From assembly GCF_009749525.1 (NCBI RefSeq), contig NZ_WOAC01000003.1, positions 1-64,000 of the forward strand: a stretch of 64,000 nt of DNA. Reading direction: 5' to 3'. Shown piece by piece: positions 17,260 to 28,629 of the stretch (position 1 is its first letter; the number at the start of each line of letters is the position of its first letter). The stretch comes from Mesorhizobium xinjiangense (GTDB lineage: Bacteria; Pseudomonadota; Alphaproteobacteria; Rhizobiales; Rhizobiaceae). The translations under genes were made by a program, and so were the position numbers. The notes under the pieces were generated by a model. It was not told the origin of the DNA. It did not search any database and worked only from the letters and a program-made list of their open reading frames with translations.

Positions 17260-18126
17260 ATGAGAAACTTCCTGGCGATCATGTCCGGTATTGCTGCGCT
17301 GCTTGGCGCGGCTCCCGCACTTGCCGCCCAGCCCGAGCCCTGGCAAGCCCGTTTCCAGCCCGCGGCGACGTCGATCATGGAGCAGATCACCTGGTTCGAG
17401 CAATATACCTTGTGGTTCATCGTGCCGATCGTGATCCTGGTCATGGTGTTGCTGGCCTGGGCGGTTTTCCGGTATCGCGCAAGTGCCAATCCCACGCCCT
17501 CCCGCACCAGCCACAACACGCTGATCGAGGTCGTCTGGACCGTCGGTCCGGTTGTCATTCTGCTTTTCCTGGCGGTTCCTTCGTTCCAGCTCCTTACAGC
17601 GCAATATACGCCCGACGAGGATCCGCAACTGACCGTCAAGGCGACGGCCAACCAGTGGAACTGGGACTATGAGTATCAGGTCGACGATCCGCTCTACTTC
17701 AATTCGGCCATCCTGGCCGAGGACGCGCGCGCCGAGGCGGGCAAGGAAGACAAGTCGGTCTATCCGCGGCTTCTGGCCGTCGACAACGAGCTGGTCGTTC
17801 CCGTCGATACCACGGTGCGCGTTCTCGTGACGGCGAGCGACGTCATTCACGCCTTTGCCATGCCGGCATTCGGCATCAAGGTCGACGCCGTGCCCGGGCG
17901 CATCAACGAAACCTGGTTCAATGCCAGGAAGGAAGGCCTCTATTACGGCCAGTGTTCGGAGTTGTGCGGCAAGGATCATGCCTTCATGCCGATCGCCATT
18001 CGCGTCGTGTCCAACGAGCAGTACGAGAATTGGGCAGTGGCGGCGCGCGACGATCTAGGCACGGCGAACAAGGCATTGATGGCGGCCGTCGAAGGCGACA
18101 CCAAGGTAGCGGCCGCCGGCAATTGA
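17260..18126 (+). CDS. coxB: Cytochrome c oxidase subunit II
   Basis: Subunit II of the aa3 terminal oxidase takes electrons from cytochrome c through the binuclear CuA centre. The 288-residue protein has a signal peptide (cleavage near ALAAQ), two transmembrane helices (about 48-70 and 88-110), the aromatic KATANQWNWDYEY segment, and the CuA ligands: His in SDVIHAFAMPAFG and the cluster in YYGQCSELCGKDHAFMPI. The start is ATG 17260; a GTG three bases earlier is also in frame. First gene of the oxidase operon. Confidence 0.97.
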   Translation: MRNFLAIMSGIAALLGAAPALAAQPEPWQARFQPAATSIMEQITWFEQYTLWFIVPIVILVMVLLAWAVFRYRASANPTPSRTSHNTLIEVVWTVGPVVILLFLAVPSFQLLTAQYTPDEDPQLTVKATANQWNWDYEYQVDDPLYFNSAILAEDARAEAGKEDKSVYPRLLAVDNELVVPVDTTVRVLVTASDVIHAFAMPAFGIKVDAVPGRINETWFNARKEGLYYGQCSELCGKDHAFMPIAIRVVSNEQYENWAVAARDDLGTANKALMAAVEGDTKVAAAGN

Positions 18127-18144
18127 TTGCTGCGGACAGATTGA

Positions 18145-19821
<1,677 letters not shown>

Positions 19822-19834
19822 GCATATGAAACAC

Positions 19835-19859
19835 GAAGCCGCCGGTCGTCGGCGGCTTC
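19835..19859 (+). terminator. Hairpin between coxA and ctaB
   Basis: GAAGCCGCCG at 19835-19844 pairs perfectly with CGGCGGCTTC at 19850-19859 around a five-base loop. No T-run follows, so it is more likely a partial terminator or a 3' message-stabilising structure. It would let the structural coxBA part be made in excess over the assembly genes downstream. Confidence 0.6.
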
Positions 19860-19892
19860 GAAACGAAGAATACGAACAGGCTGAAACAGCAA

Positions 19893-20834
19893 ATGGCATT
19901 GGTCGATACCGGAAGCGCAAAGGACGCCGGCGTCCGCCTCTCAGAGGCGATGCCGGGCGACTATTTCGCGCTTTTGAAGCCGCGCGTCATGTCACTGGTC
20001 GTCTTTACGGCGCTGGTGGGCATGGTCGCGGCGCCGGCCACGCTCAATCCGCTGATCGCGCTGATCGCGCTGCTCGCCATTGCCGTGGGCGCAGGCGCAT
20101 CCGGTGCGCTCAACATGTGGTACGACGCCGATATCGATCGGGTGATGTCGCGCACGCGCCAGCGGCCGGTGCCGGCCGGCCGGGTGACGCCGGGCGAGGC
20201 GCTGGCCTTCGGCCTCGTCCTGTCCTTCCTTTCCGTCATGACGCTCGGCCTGCTGGTCAACTGGCTGGCCGCGGCGCTGCTCGCCTTCACGATCTTCTTC
20301 TACGTCGTGATCTACACCATGTGGCTGAAGCGCTCGACGCCGCAGAACATTGTCATCGGCGGGGCCGCCGGCGCGCTGCCGCCGGTCATCGGCTGGGCTG
20401 CAGTGACGGGTCAGGTCAGCCTCGAAAGCGTCATTCTGTTTCTCATCATCTTCCTGTGGACGCCGCCGCATTTCTGGGCGCTGGCGCTGTTCAAGTCGGG
20501 CGACTACGAGCGCGCCGGCATTCCCATGATGCCGAATGTCGCCGGCGCCGCCTCGACCCGGCGTCAGATCTTCGCCTATTCCACCATCATCGCGCCGCTT
20601 GGCGTGGCGCCCTGGCTGCTCGGCTATGTGAGTGCCGGATACGGCCTCTCGGCAACGGCGCTGGGTGCCGGCTTCCTGTGGTATGCGTGGCAGGTTCTGC
20701 GCATGGGCGACGATGACCGGGCGATGAAGCCGGCCAAGGCGCTGTTTGCCTATTCCATTCTCTATCTCTTCGGCTTGTTCGCGATCTATCTCACCGATAC
20801 GATCGTCATGCGGCTGGTCTCGGGCGGAGTGTGA
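19893..20834 (+). CDS. ctaB: Protoheme IX farnesyltransferase (heme O synthase)
   Basis: CtaB is an integral-membrane prenyltransferase that adds a farnesyl group to protoheme, making heme O, the precursor of the heme A used by CoxA. The 313-residue protein shows the UbiA-family motif [19 protein letters not shown] and nine or so transmembrane helices. The second Asp-rich loop is [20 protein letters not shown]. The isoprenoid donor comes from the pathway started by Dxs, also in this window. It sits inside the oxidase operon. Confidence 0.96.
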   Translation: MALVDTGSAKDAGVRLSEAMPGDYFALLKPRVMSLVVFTALVGMVAAPATLNPLIALIALLAIAVGAGASGALNMWYDADIDRVMSRTRQRPVPAGRVTPGEALAFGLVLSFLSVMTLGLLVNWLAAALLAFTIFFYVVIYTMWLKRSTPQNIVIGGAAGALPPVIGWAAVTGQVSLESVILFLIIFLWTPPHFWALALFKSGDYERAGIPMMPNVAGAASTRRQIFAYSTIIAPLGVAPWLLGYVSAGYGLSATALGAGFLWYAWQVLRMGDDDRAMKPAKALFAYSILYLFGLFAIYLTDTIVMRLVSGGV

Positions 20835-20836
20835 GG

Positions 20837-20995
20837 ATGATGGACGAGGAAGGCGTGAAGCTCACCCCCGAACAGCGCAAGGCGCGGCGTGCGCGCTCGA
20901 TCGCCATTGGCCTGGCGTTGGCGGCGCTGGTCATCATCTTCTATGTGGCGACCATCGCCAAGTTCGGTCCGGCCATTCTGGAACGGCCACTGTGA
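20837..20995 (+). CDS. Small CoxF-like membrane protein of the cox operon
   Basis: This 52-residue frame begins with two ATG codons just two bases after ctaB. It has a charged N-terminus, [20 protein letters not shown], then one transmembrane helix (about residues 23-40) and a short tail ending LERPL. Small single-helix proteins of this pattern sit at the same place in many rhizobial oxidase operons and are called CoxF or hypothetical. GTGAGG precedes the start. A role in oxidase assembly is inferred from position only. Confidence 0.85.
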   Translation: MMDEEGVKLTPEQRKARRARSIAIGLALAALVIIFYVATIAKFGPAILERPL

Positions 20996-21001
20996 GGCGT
21001 G

Positions 21002-21622
21002 ATGAGCGAAGCGCATAACGTTGCCACGTCGGCCAGATCGAGAGCCAACCGCACGGTCGCGTTTGTCTGTCTGGCCTTTTTCGCCGGCATGATCGGCGTC
21101 GCCTATGCCGCCGTTCCGCTCTACCAGATCTTTTGCCAGGTGACGGGTTATGGTGGCACCACGCAGCGGGTCGAGCAGTATTCGGACACCGTCCTGGACC
21201 AGACGATCAAGGTGCGCTTCGACGGTAACGTGAATGGCTTGCCGTGGGATTTCGCGCCGGTCGAGCGCGAGGTCGAACTGAAGATCGGCGAAACGACCCA
21301 GGTCTCCTATACCGCGACCAATGATTTTGACGTGCCGACACGTGGCCGCGCGACCTTCAATGTCGCGCCGGCGCTTGCCGGGGCCTATTTCAACAAGGTC
21401 GAATGTTTCTGCTTCACCGACACCGAACTGAAGCCGGGCGAGACGCTGGATATGCCGGTCGTCTTCTTCATCGATCCGGCCATTGTCGACGTTCCCGAGA
21501 TGAAGAACGTGCACACGATCACACTTTCCTACACATTCTTCCCGCTGGAAGATGAAAAGCCGCTTGCAGAATCGGCCGCAGGAAACAATACCAACTCCAA
21601 TAACAGCAACCTCGGGGGCTGA
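21002..21622 (+). CDS. ctaG: Cytochrome c oxidase assembly protein CtaG (Cox11)
   Basis: Cox11/CtaG delivers copper to the CuB site of CoxA. The 206-residue protein has a single N-terminal membrane anchor (about 20-40, [20 protein letters not shown]), a [15 protein letters not shown] segment, and the copper-binding CFCF motif in [17 protein letters not shown]. The soluble immunoglobulin-like part would face the periplasm. Start at ATG 21002; the overlapping GTG three bases earlier is less likely. The Asn/Ser-rich tail ([12 protein letters not shown]) is unusual but short. Confidence 0.95.
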   Translation: MSEAHNVATSARSRANRTVAFVCLAFFAGMIGVAYAAVPLYQIFCQVTGYGGTTQRVEQYSDTVLDQTIKVRFDGNVNGLPWDFAPVEREVELKIGETTQVSYTATNDFDVPTRGRATFNVAPALAGAYFNKVECFCFTDTELKPGETLDMPVVFFIDPAIVDVPEMKNVHTITLSYTFFPLEDEKPLAESAAGNNTNSNNSNLGG

Positions 21623-21623
21623 T

Positions 21624-22508
21624 ATGGCTGACGCACACGCCAAACCGCAACACGACTACCACATCATCGACCCCAGCCCCTGGCCGTTTCTGGGGTCCAT
21701 CGGTGCGCTGATCATGGCGCTGGGTGGCGTCGCCTGGATGCAATATCTGAAGGGCGGCGCGCTGCCGTTGTTCGGGCTGAACCTTGCCGATACGCGCTGG
21801 TTCATCTTTGGCTTCGGCACGCTGGTGGTACTCTACACCATGTGGTCATGGTGGTCCGACACGATCAAGGAAGGCCATGAGGGGCATCACACCCCGGTCG
21901 TGTCGCTGCATCTGCGCTACGGCATGATCCTGTTCATCGCCTCGGAAGTGATGTTCTTCGTTGCCTGGTTCTGGGCCTTTTTCGACGCCAGCCTGTTTCC
22001 GGGAGAAGCCGTGCAGGCCACGCGCGCCGAGTTCACCGGTGGTGTGTGGCCGCCGCATGGCGTGGAGGTGCTCGACCCCTTCCATCTGCCGCTCTACAAC
22101 ACGATCATCCTGCTTTTGTCCGGAACGACGGTGACCTGGGCGCACCATGCCCTGCTCGAAAACGACCGCAAGGGGCTCGTCCGGGGCCTTGCGCTGACAG
22201 TCGTTCTTGGCGTGCTGTTCTCCTTCGTCCAGGCGTATGAATACATGCACGCGCCGTTCACATTCTCCGATTCGATCTACGGCGCCACCTTCTTCATGGC
22301 GACGGGCTTTCACGGCTTCCATGTGATCGTCGGCACGATCTTCCTGCTGGTCTGCCTGTTCCGCGCCATGGCCGGCGATTTCTCGCCCAAGCACCATTTC
22401 GGCTTCGAGGCGGCGGCCTGGTACTGGCATTTCGTCGACGTCGTGTGGCTGTTCCTGTTCACCTCGATCTATGTCTGGGGCTCGGCGGGCGCCACATACG
22501 CCCACTGA
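21624..22508 (+). CDS. coxC: Cytochrome c oxidase subunit III
   Basis: Subunit III is a seven-helix membrane protein that stabilises the oxidase and its proton uptake. The 294-residue frame shows HDYHIIDPSPWPFLGSIGAL at the start, EGHHTPVVSLHLRYGMILF, and the conserved core SEVMFFVAWFWAFFDASLFP. The C-terminus has ATGFHGFHVIVGTIFL and AAWYWHFVDVVWLFLF. The start is ATG 21624, one base after the ctaG stop. It is the last gene before a strong terminator. Confidence 0.97.
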   Translation: MADAHAKPQHDYHIIDPSPWPFLGSIGALIMALGGVAWMQYLKGGALPLFGLNLADTRWFIFGFGTLVVLYTMWSWWSDTIKEGHEGHHTPVVSLHLRYGMILFIASEVMFFVAWFWAFFDASLFPGEAVQATRAEFTGGVWPPHGVEVLDPFHLPLYNTIILLLSGTTVTWAHHALLENDRKGLVRGLALTVVLGVLFSFVQAYEYMHAPFTFSDSIYGATFFMATGFHGFHVIVGTIFLLVCLFRAMAGDFSPKHHFGFEAAAWYWHFVDVVWLFLFTSIYVWGSAGATYAH

Positions 22509-22535
22509 TACCGGCCCATTTCACTGGCGATACGT

Positions 22536-22565
22536 GGCGGCCGCATTCGATGCGGCCGCCTTTTT
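22536..22565 (+). terminator. Rho-independent terminator of the cox operon
   Basis: GGCGGCCGCAT at 22536-22546 pairs perfectly with ATGCGGCCGCC at 22550-22560 around a three-base loop and is followed by TTTTT. It lies 27 bases after coxC. This is the clearest intrinsic terminator in the window. Confidence 0.95.
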
Positions 22566-22570
22566 GTTAC

Positions 22571-22621
22571 CGCTCGAACATGTCCCGCTCGAACGTTGCC
22601 GTTTGAAGCGAACGCGCGCTG
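22571..22621 (-). repeat. Dispersed repeat B, copy 2
   Basis: On the minus strand this reads CAGCGCGCGTTCGCTTCAAA from 22621, then CGGCAACGTTCGAGCGGGACATG, matching copy 1 at 11793 with a few differences in the loop and stem. It lies immediately after the cox terminator, before DUF983. Confidence 0.7.
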
Positions 22622-22725
22622 GTGACCTGCGGCATAGCGCTGCGTCGACCTGTCGGCGGGAACATGATAGAGCGCAGCCAGATTTCTCAAGCTAGGCGGC
22701 GAGCATTGCCGCTGCGGATCGAACC

Positions 22726-23112
22726 ATGAGCCAGGACAAAGCGCATTACCCGCCTGTCGAGCCGATTGCGGCCGGCTTGAAGGGTCGTTGTCCGCGCTGC
22801 GGCGAAGGATCGTTGTTCTCCGGTCTGCTCGGCGTGGATGAGAAATGCGCCAATTGCGGCCTCGACTATTCCTATGCCGATGCGGGTGACGGGCCGGCGG
22901 TGTTCGTGATCCTGATCATCGGCTTCGTCGTTGTCGGGCTGGCGCTCTGGATGGACGTCTCCTACGGCCCGCCTCTTTGGGTGCATTTTGTGCTCTGGGT
23001 GCCGCTGACAATCGTATTGAGCCTGGTCGCTCTGCGCTTGATCAAGGGCGTGCTTTTGACCCTGCAATATGCCAACAAGGCGCAGGAAGGCCGGCTGGAC
23101 GGCCGCGAATGA
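22726..23112 (+). CDS. DUF983 membrane protein
   Basis: This 128-residue protein has two CxxC pairs in its N-terminal part, RCPRCGEGSLF and EKCANCGLDYSY, probably a small zinc ribbon, followed by two transmembrane helices (about 58-80 and 87-110). DUF983 proteins are commonly encoded beside cytochrome oxidase assembly genes in alphaproteobacteria; their function is not established. Its stop overlaps the SURF1 start (ATGA), so the two are translationally coupled. Confidence 0.93.
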   Translation: MSQDKAHYPPVEPIAAGLKGRCPRCGEGSLFSGLLGVDEKCANCGLDYSYADAGDGPAVFVILIIGFVVVGLALWMDVSYGPPLWVHFVLWVPLTIVLSLVALRLIKGVLLTLQYANKAQEGRLDGRE

Positions 23113-23873
23113 CCACCGTCACCAAGTCGGAAGCACGCGGCCGAGCATCCTATTGGCTGGCGCTGGCGGGCGGTCTCGCCGCGTTTGCCGTGCTTGTCGC
23201 GCTCGGCACCTGGCAGGTGCAGCGCCTCGCCTGGAAGGAAGGCCTGCTGGCGACGATCGACGGGCGGGTGCATTCGCCGCCGCTGCCGCTCGGAGAGGTC
23301 GAGGCGCAGTTCGATACCACAGGCGATGTGGAGTATCAGCCGGTCACGGCGAAGGGCCGCTTCGTCCACGACGCCGAACGCCACTTCTTCGCCACCCATC
23401 ACGGTGCGTCGGGATATTACGTCTACACGCCGCTCGCACTGGACGACGGCCGCTACGTCTTCGTCAATCGCGGCTTCGTGCCCTATGACCGCAAGGACGC
23501 CGCGACACGGACCGAAGGCCAGGTGGACGGCCCGGTCGGGATCACGGGCCTGGCGCGCAATCCGCTTGCCGAGAAACCTTCGAGCCTCGTTCCCGACAAC
23601 GAACCGGCAAAGAACATCTTTTACTGGAAGGACCGCGACCGGATGGCTGCGACGTCCGGCCTGCCCGGCGACGCACGGGTGCTTCCCTTCTTCATCGACG
23701 CGGACGATACGCCCAATCCGGGCGGACTGCCTGTCGGCGGCGTGACGATCATCAACCTGCCCAACAGCCATCTGCAATACGCCCTGACATGGTACGGCCT
23801 GGCCGCTGCGCTCGTCGCTGTTCTGGGAACCTATTTGTGGCGCAACCGCAAAAGCGGTCCAGGCCGGCCTTGA
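23109..23873 (+). CDS. SURF1 family cytochrome oxidase assembly protein
   Basis: SURF1 helps insert heme a into CoxA. The 254-residue protein has the expected two transmembrane helices at the ends: ALAGGLAAFAVLVALGTWQV near the N-terminus and LTWYGLAAALVAVLGTYLW near the C-terminus. The signature GTWQVQRLAWKEGLL follows the first helix, and VNRGFVPYDRKD and LPNSHLQYALTWY are also typical. Start at the ATG overlapping the DUF983 stop. Usually described as shy1 in bacteria. Confidence 0.94.
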   Translation: MTTVTKSEARGRASYWLALAGGLAAFAVLVALGTWQVQRLAWKEGLLATIDGRVHSPPLPLGEVEAQFDTTGDVEYQPVTAKGRFVHDAERHFFATHHGASGYYVYTPLALDDGRYVFVNRGFVPYDRKDAATRTEGQVDGPVGITGLARNPLAEKPSSLVPDNEPAKNIFYWKDRDRMAATSGLPGDARVLPFFIDADDTPNPGGLPVGGVTIINLPNSHLQYALTWYGLAAALVAVLGTYLWRNRKSGPGRP

Positions 23874-23925
23874 CATGCAGGGGCGATGAGCCTCATTTCC
23901 GCCCAAAGACGATCCGCCCGAGGAC

Positions 23926-24930
23926 ATGCCCGCATTGACCAACAAACCGCCATTGACGATCCGGCTTTGCCAGCCGCGCGGCTTTTGCGCCGGCGTCGAT
24001 CGGGCCATCCAGATCGTCGTCCTGGCGTTGAAGAAATATGGCGCGCCCGTCTATGTGCGCCACGAGATCGTGCACAATCGCTATGTGGTCGAGGGGCTGC
24101 AGGATCTCGGCGCGGTGTTCATCGAGGAATTGTCGGAGATCCCGCCGGAGCACCGGTCGAGCCCCGTCGTCTTCTCCGCCCATGGCGTTCCCAAATCCGT
24201 GCCGGCCGACGCCGAGGCGCGCAACCTGTTCTATCTCGACGCCACCTGCCCGCTGGTCTCGAAGGTGCACAAGCAGGCGTTGCGGCATCAGCGCCGCGGA
24301 CGCCATGTCGTGCTGATCGGCCATGCCGGGCACCCGGAGGTGATCGGCACGATGGGGCAATTGCCTGAAGGCGCGGTGACGCTGATCGAGACGGAAGACG
24401 ATGTCGCGCGTTTCGCGCCGGCCGATCCGCAAGCGCTCGGTTTCGTCACCCAGACGACGCTGTCGGTCGAGGACACGGCCGGCATCATCGAAGCGCTGCA
24501 ACAGCGCTTTCCGGCTATGGAGGCGCCGGCGGCCGAGTCGATCTGCTACGCCACCACCAATCGCCAGGATGCGGTGAAGGAAGCCGCCGTAGGAACCGAT
24601 CTCTTCCTGATCGTCGGCGCGCCCAACTCCTCGAATTCGCGCCGGCTCGTCGAAGTGGCCGAGCGTGCCGGTGCGCGGTTGTCGCTTCTGGTCCAGCGCG
24701 CGGCAGACATACCGTGGTCCGAAATCGGCACCATCCGCGCGCTCGGCCTGTCGGCTGGCGCCTCGGCGCCCGAGATCATCGTCAACGAGATCATCGAGGC
24801 CTTCAAGGATCGGTTCGACGTCACGCTCGACCTTGCCGTCACGGCCACCGAGACCGAGGATTTTCCGGTCATGCGCGTTCTGCGCGACGTCGAGTTGACG
24901 GCGGCCGACATGGCTTTCGTCAACGGTTGA
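23926..24930 (+). CDS. ispH: 4-hydroxy-3-methylbut-2-enyl diphosphate reductase
   Basis: IspH (LytB) is the iron-sulfur enzyme that makes IPP and DMAPP in the last MEP step. The 334-residue protein has the three cluster cysteines: [15 protein letters not shown] (Cys about 15), [13 protein letters not shown] (about 107) and [13 protein letters not shown] (about 206). The [15 protein letters not shown] segment and catalytic [11 protein letters not shown] are intact. It begins the run ispH-thrB-rnhA with gaps of seven and two bases. Confidence 0.97.
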   Translation: MPALTNKPPLTIRLCQPRGFCAGVDRAIQIVVLALKKYGAPVYVRHEIVHNRYVVEGLQDLGAVFIEELSEIPPEHRSSPVVFSAHGVPKSVPADAEARNLFYLDATCPLVSKVHKQALRHQRRGRHVVLIGHAGHPEVIGTMGQLPEGAVTLIETEDDVARFAPADPQALGFVTQTTLSVEDTAGIIEALQQRFPAMEAPAAESICYATTNRQDAVKEAAVGTDLFLIVGAPNSSNSRRLVEVAERAGARLSLLVQRAADIPWSEIGTIRALGLSAGASAPEIIVNEIIEAFKDRFDVTLDLAVTATETEDFPVMRVLRDVELTAADMAFVNG

Positions 24931-24937
24931 GTGGCTC

Positions 24938-25897
24938 ATGGCAGTCTATACGGACATCACCGAGGCCGAACTCGGAACCTTCCTCGGACAATACGATATC
25001 GGCGAGCTCATGTCCTACAAGGGCATCGCCGAAGGCACCGAGAATTCCAACTTCCTGCTCCACACCTCGAAGGGTCCGTACTTTCTGACGCTCTACGAAA
25101 AGCGCGTCGATGCGGCCGACCTGCCGTTCTTTCTCGGGCTGATGGAGCATCTGGCACGAAAGGGCGTGACCTGCCCGCAGCCCGTTCACCGGCGCGATCG
25201 CGAAGTGATCGGCGAACTGGCGGGCCGCCCCTGTGCCGTCATCACCTTCCTGGAAGGCATGTGGCCGCGCCGGCCCACCGTTCAGCATTGCCGCAAAGTC
25301 GGCCGCGCCCTTGCATCCATGCATGTGGCGGGTGAGGATTTCACGCTGACCAGGCGCAATGCGCTTTCCCTCGATGGTTGGCGTTCGCTCTGGGACCAGT
25401 CGCGCGAGCGGGCCGACGAGGTGGAGAAGGGGCTGGGCGCGGAGATCGAGGCCGACCTGGCGGAGATCGCGGCCGCCTGGCCGGCCGATCTGCCGAACGG
25501 CGTCATCCATGCCGATCTCTTTCCCGACAATGTCTTCTTTCTCGGCGACGCATTGTCGGGCCTGATCGATTTCTATTTCGCCTGCAACGACCTCTATGCC
25601 TATGACGTCGCGATCTGCCTCAATGCCTGGTGCTTCGAAAAGGACTTCTCCTTCAACGTGACCAAGGCTGCCGCCCTGCTGTCGGGCTATCAGCAGGTGC
25701 GCCCGATGTCCCCGGACGAGACATCGGCCCTGCCGCTGCTGGCCCGTGCCGCCGCACTGCGCTTTACGCTGACGCGGCTTTATGACTGGCTGAACGGTCC
25801 CGACGGTGACCTGATCCAGAAGCGCGATCCGGCCGAGTTCATCCGCCGCCTGCGCTTTCACAGAACCATTCAGTCGCCGCAGGAATACGGGCTCTAG
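24938..25897 (+). CDS. thrB: Homoserine kinase (ThrB, choline-kinase-like type)
   Basis: This 319-residue kinase phosphorylates homoserine on the way to threonine. It belongs to the aminoglycoside-phosphotransferase fold type found in alphaproteobacteria and pseudomonads, not the GHMP type of E. coli. Motifs: [15 protein letters not shown] at the nucleotide site, catalytic [14 protein letters not shown] (His-x-Asp-x4-Asn) and [15 protein letters not shown] with the metal Asp. Threonine synthase, the next enzyme, is nine kilobases away on the opposite strand. Confidence 0.96.
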   Translation: MAVYTDITEAELGTFLGQYDIGELMSYKGIAEGTENSNFLLHTSKGPYFLTLYEKRVDAADLPFFLGLMEHLARKGVTCPQPVHRRDREVIGELAGRPCAVITFLEGMWPRRPTVQHCRKVGRALASMHVAGEDFTLTRRNALSLDGWRSLWDQSRERADEVEKGLGAEIEADLAEIAAAWPADLPNGVIHADLFPDNVFFLGDALSGLIDFYFACNDLYAYDVAICLNAWCFEKDFSFNVTKAAALLSGYQQVRPMSPDETSALPLLARAAALRFTLTRLYDWLNGPDGDLIQKRDPAEFIRRLRFHRTIQSPQEYGL

Positions 25898-25899
25898 GG

Positions 25900-26355
25900 A
25901 TGAAAAAGGTCGAGATTTTCACCGACGGAGCCTGTTCGGGCAATCCGGGGCCGGGCGGATGGGGCGCGATTCTGCGCTTCAACGGCGTCGAAAAGGAATT
26001 GTCGGGCGGCGAGGCGCAGACGACCAACAACCGCATGGAACTGATGGCGGCAATCGAGGCGCTGAACGCCCTGAAGGAGTCCTGCGAGGTCACGATCCAT
26101 ACCGACAGCAGCTATGTGAAGGACGGCATTTCGGGCTGGATCGAGGGCTGGAAGCGCAATGGCTGGAAGACGGCGGCCAAGAAGCCGGTCAAGAATGCCG
26201 AGCTGTGGCAGGCGCTGGACGAGGCGCGCCGGCGCCACAAGGTCACCTGGCAATGGGTCAAGGGTCATGCCGGGCATCCCGAGAACGAGCGCGCCGACGA
26301 ACTGGCGCGCACCGGCATGGAACCCTACAAGAAGGGCAGGCGGACGGGCGGGTAG
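25900..26355 (+). CDS. rnhA: Ribonuclease HI
   Basis: This 151-residue enzyme cuts the RNA strand of RNA-DNA hybrids. All four catalytic acids are present: Asp in [17 protein letters not shown], Glu in [14 protein letters not shown], Asp in [11 protein letters not shown], and Asp in [12 protein letters not shown]. Length is normal for the family. It starts two bases after thrB and is followed by a hairpin shared with the convergent peroxiredoxin gene. Confidence 0.97.
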   Translation: MKKVEIFTDGACSGNPGPGGWGAILRFNGVEKELSGGEAQTTNNRMELMAAIEALNALKESCEVTIHTDSSYVKDGISGWIEGWKRNGWKTAAKKPVKNAELWQALDEARRRHKVTWQWVKGHAGHPENERADELARTGMEPYKKGRRTGG

Positions 26356-26410
26356 GGCGGCCATATATCGGTTTGCTGACAAACCGCCCGGCCCTCGCGA
26401 GCGGGATATA

Positions 26411-26455
26411 CCCCACCCCTAATCGCTCCCCTCAAGGGAGAGGGGTTAGGGTGGG
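26411..26455. terminator. Inverted repeat between rnhA and peroxiredoxin
   Basis: CCCCACCCCTAATCGCTCCC pairs imperfectly with the stretch GAGAGGGGTTAGGGTGGG around the CAAGG turn, forming a long stem with a few mismatches. It lies between two convergent genes and could end both transcripts. Similar CCCTCTCC/GGAGAGGG palindromes occur as dispersed repeats in many rhizobial genomes. Confidence 0.65.
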
Positions 26456-26481
26456 TTCTTGAATGACGCGGACGATGCCGG

Positions 26482-26973
26482 CTACTTCGAGAGCTGCTCG
26501 AGAATGCGCGCCGCACCCGACTGCACCGCCTGGCCCGGCGAATCCTCGATGTTGAGCGCGGTGACGACGCCGTCTTCGACGATCATCGAGAAGCGTTTGG
26601 AGCGCACGCCGAGCCCGCCGACGCTGAGATCGATGTCGAGGCCGGCGGCACGGGTGAAATCGCCATTGCCGTCGGCGAGGAACAGCAGCTTGTCCTCGCC
26701 GCCGGTGAACCGCGCCCAGGCGCTCATGACGTGGTGATCGTTGATCGAGACGACGGCGATCGTATCGACGCCGCGGGCGAGAATGGCGTCGCGATTTTCC
26801 AGATATCCCGGCAGGTGATTGTTGCTGCAGGTCGGGGTGAAGGCGCCCGGAACGCCGAACAGCACCACCGTCTTGCCGCCGAAGACCTCGGAAACGGACA
26901 CATCCTTCGCGCCGTCCGCGGTCATCGTCTTGAAGGTCGCGTCAGGCAGCTTGTCCCCTACGGAAATCGTCAT
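26482..26973 (-). CDS. Peroxiredoxin, Prx5 type
   Basis: This 163-residue thioredoxin-fold peroxidase reduces hydrogen peroxide and organic peroxides. The peroxidatic cysteine lies in GVPGAFTPTCSNNHLPGYL, the Prx5 signature, and the conserved Arg is in GVRSKRFSMIVEDG. The protein starts with MTISVGDKLPDATF, after GGAGTGGACAT; the open frame extends upstream but the added residues do not fit the family. No second conserved resolving cysteine stands out. Confidence 0.93.
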   Translation of the reverse strand: MTISVGDKLPDATFKTMTADGAKDVSVSEVFGGKTVVLFGVPGAFTPTCSNNHLPGYLENRDAILARGVDTIAVVSINDHHVMSAWARFTGGEDKLLFLADGNGDFTRAAGLDIDLSVGGLGVRSKRFSMIVEDGVVTALNIEDSPGQAVQSGAARILEQLSK

Positions 26974-27069
26974 ATGTCCACTCCGAAGTTGATTGGAAGG
27001 GTCAGATTGAAAACTCATCATCCGATTAGCGCGAACGGACGAAATCTCCAACCGTTCAGTGCATCGGTA

Positions 27070-27873
27070 TCAGGGAATCTCGAATGTTCCCGTCACCGAG
27101 TGTCCGCCGGCCCGCAGCGTGTAGTCGATCGCGGCGGGGGCGTTCGGCGTTTCGGACCGCGTGGTCAGGGGGACCTGAAACCGTGCCTCTCCGTCGACAA
27201 CGGAGGTGAGTTTCGGGACGCCGAATCCGTAGCCCTGCGATCCGGCGACAAACAGCGCCATGTCCTCTTCCTCCGCCGGCACCACCGCGGCGATCGTCAG
27301 CGTGCCGTCGCGAAGGTCGACCGAGGAGATGCCGAATTCGGGTCCGGCCTGCGGCGGAACGGCCGCATGCGCCGCAGCCACGACAACCTCGTCGCCCTTG
27401 TTGTCGGGGCTTTTGCCAGGCTCGACCGTCAGCCGCGCGCGAACGGGAATGCAGATCGTCTCGCAGATGCCCAGGAAGACGTCGGCCTCGATGAGCGAGA
27501 AACGGTCCGGTTCGGAGGCCGTGAACGTTATGGGCAGTGCCAGGGATTTGTCGTAGCCGGCCCAGGCACCGTAGCCCTCGTCATGCCATTGCGGAGCCGG
27601 ATACCGGATCTCGGCGGATTCGACGTTGACGCTTTGGCCGATGTCGATTTGCGGCGGCACGCCGGAGGCGCCGGGATCGCGCCAATAGGTCTTCCAGCCG
27701 GGTTTGAGGCCAATCTCGAGTGCGCCGCGTATGCGCCCGTCCGGGCCGGCAATTCCAGACGTGACCAGCCTAATGGTCCCTCCTTCCGTTTCCACGATAT
27801 CGCTCGAGGAAGCGAGCGCCGGGCTTGCCAGGCAGAGCCCGAGGGCGAAGAGGGGAACGATGTGTCGAATCAT
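27070..27873 (-). CDS. Exported DsbD N-terminal-domain-like protein
   Basis: This 267-residue protein has a signal peptide (MIRHIVPLFALGLCLASPAL, cleavage after ALA) and a periplasmic domain like the N-terminal domain of the disulfide reductase DsbD. The segment GLKPGWKTYWRDPGASGVPP and the cysteine pair in FLGICETICIPV mark this family. The membrane and thioredoxin parts of full DsbD are missing, so it probably works with a separate CcdA-type membrane protein. The start was moved in from an upstream ATG to the signal-peptide methionine. Confidence 0.87.
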   Translation of the reverse strand: MIRHIVPLFALGLCLASPALASSSDIVETEGGTIRLVTSGIAGPDGRIRGALEIGLKPGWKTYWRDPGASGVPPQIDIGQSVNVESAEIRYPAPQWHDEGYGAWAGYDKSLALPITFTASEPDRFSLIEADVFLGICETICIPVRARLTVEPGKSPDNKGDEVVVAAAHAAVPPQAGPEFGISSVDLRDGTLTIAAVVPAEEEDMALFVAGSQGYGFGVPKLTSVVDGEARFQVPLTTRSETPNAPAAIDYTLRAGGHSVTGTFEIP

Positions 27874-28020
27874 GGGGTGATTCAGTGGCCTTTCGCGCGC
27901 GCCGAGACAAGTGTGCCGGCACTTACGATCGTCATTTCTTCGTGAAGCGGCCGCCCGAGCCGGCATTCCCGCACGTGAATCCTCCTTTAAAGACTTCGGC
28001 AAACGCGATACCCTCTCTTC

Positions 28021-28629
28021 ATGGATTTGCTGCGCCACAAGCAGAAGGCGTCATCGGACGGCTTCCTGGACGATCAGTTCCTCATTGCCATGCCGGCCAT
28101 GAAGGATGACCGTTTCGCGCGCACCGTCATTTATGTCTGCGCCCATTCCGAAGAGGGCGCGATGGGCATCATCATCAACCAGGCCCAGCCGCTGCGCTTT
28201 CCCGACCTCCTCGTGCAACTCGGCATCGTCGAAGAGAGCCAGGCGATCCGCTTGCCCGCCGTGGCGCGCGACATGCCGGTGCGCAATGGCGGCCCGGTCG
28301 ACCGCAGCCGCGGCTTCGTGCTGCACTCCGACGACTATGTCGTGGAATCCTCGCTGCCGGTGTCCGACGAGGTCTGCCTGACGGCGACTGTGGACATTCT
28401 GCGCGCCATCTCCGTCGGCGAGGGGCCGCGCCAGGCGCTGATGGCGCTCGGCTATTCGGGATGGGGCGCGGGTCAGCTCGAGCAGGAGATCGCCGAAAAT
28501 GGCTGGTTGACCTGTCCGGCCAACGCCGAGTTGCTTTTCGACGCCGATATCGATCACAAATATGAGCGCATCCTGGCGTCGATCGGCATCGATCCGGCGC
28601 GGCTGAGCGAGCAGGCCGGTCACGCCTGA
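28021..28629 (+). CDS. YqgE/AlgH family protein (UPF0301)
   Basis: This 202-residue cytoplasmic protein belongs to the conserved YqgE/AlgH family (DUF179). Family signatures are [47 protein letters not shown] and [16 protein letters not shown]. The function is unclear despite the old alginate-regulator name. Its 3' end overlaps the convergent EAL-protein gene by ten bases. Confidence 0.94.
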   Translation: MDLLRHKQKASSDGFLDDQFLIAMPAMKDDRFARTVIYVCAHSEEGAMGIIINQAQPLRFPDLLVQLGIVEESQAIRLPAVARDMPVRNGGPVDRSRGFVLHSDDYVVESSLPVSDEVCLTATVDILRAISVGEGPRQALMALGYSGWGAGQLEQEIAENGWLTCPANAELLFDADIDHKYERILASIGIDPARLSEQAGHA

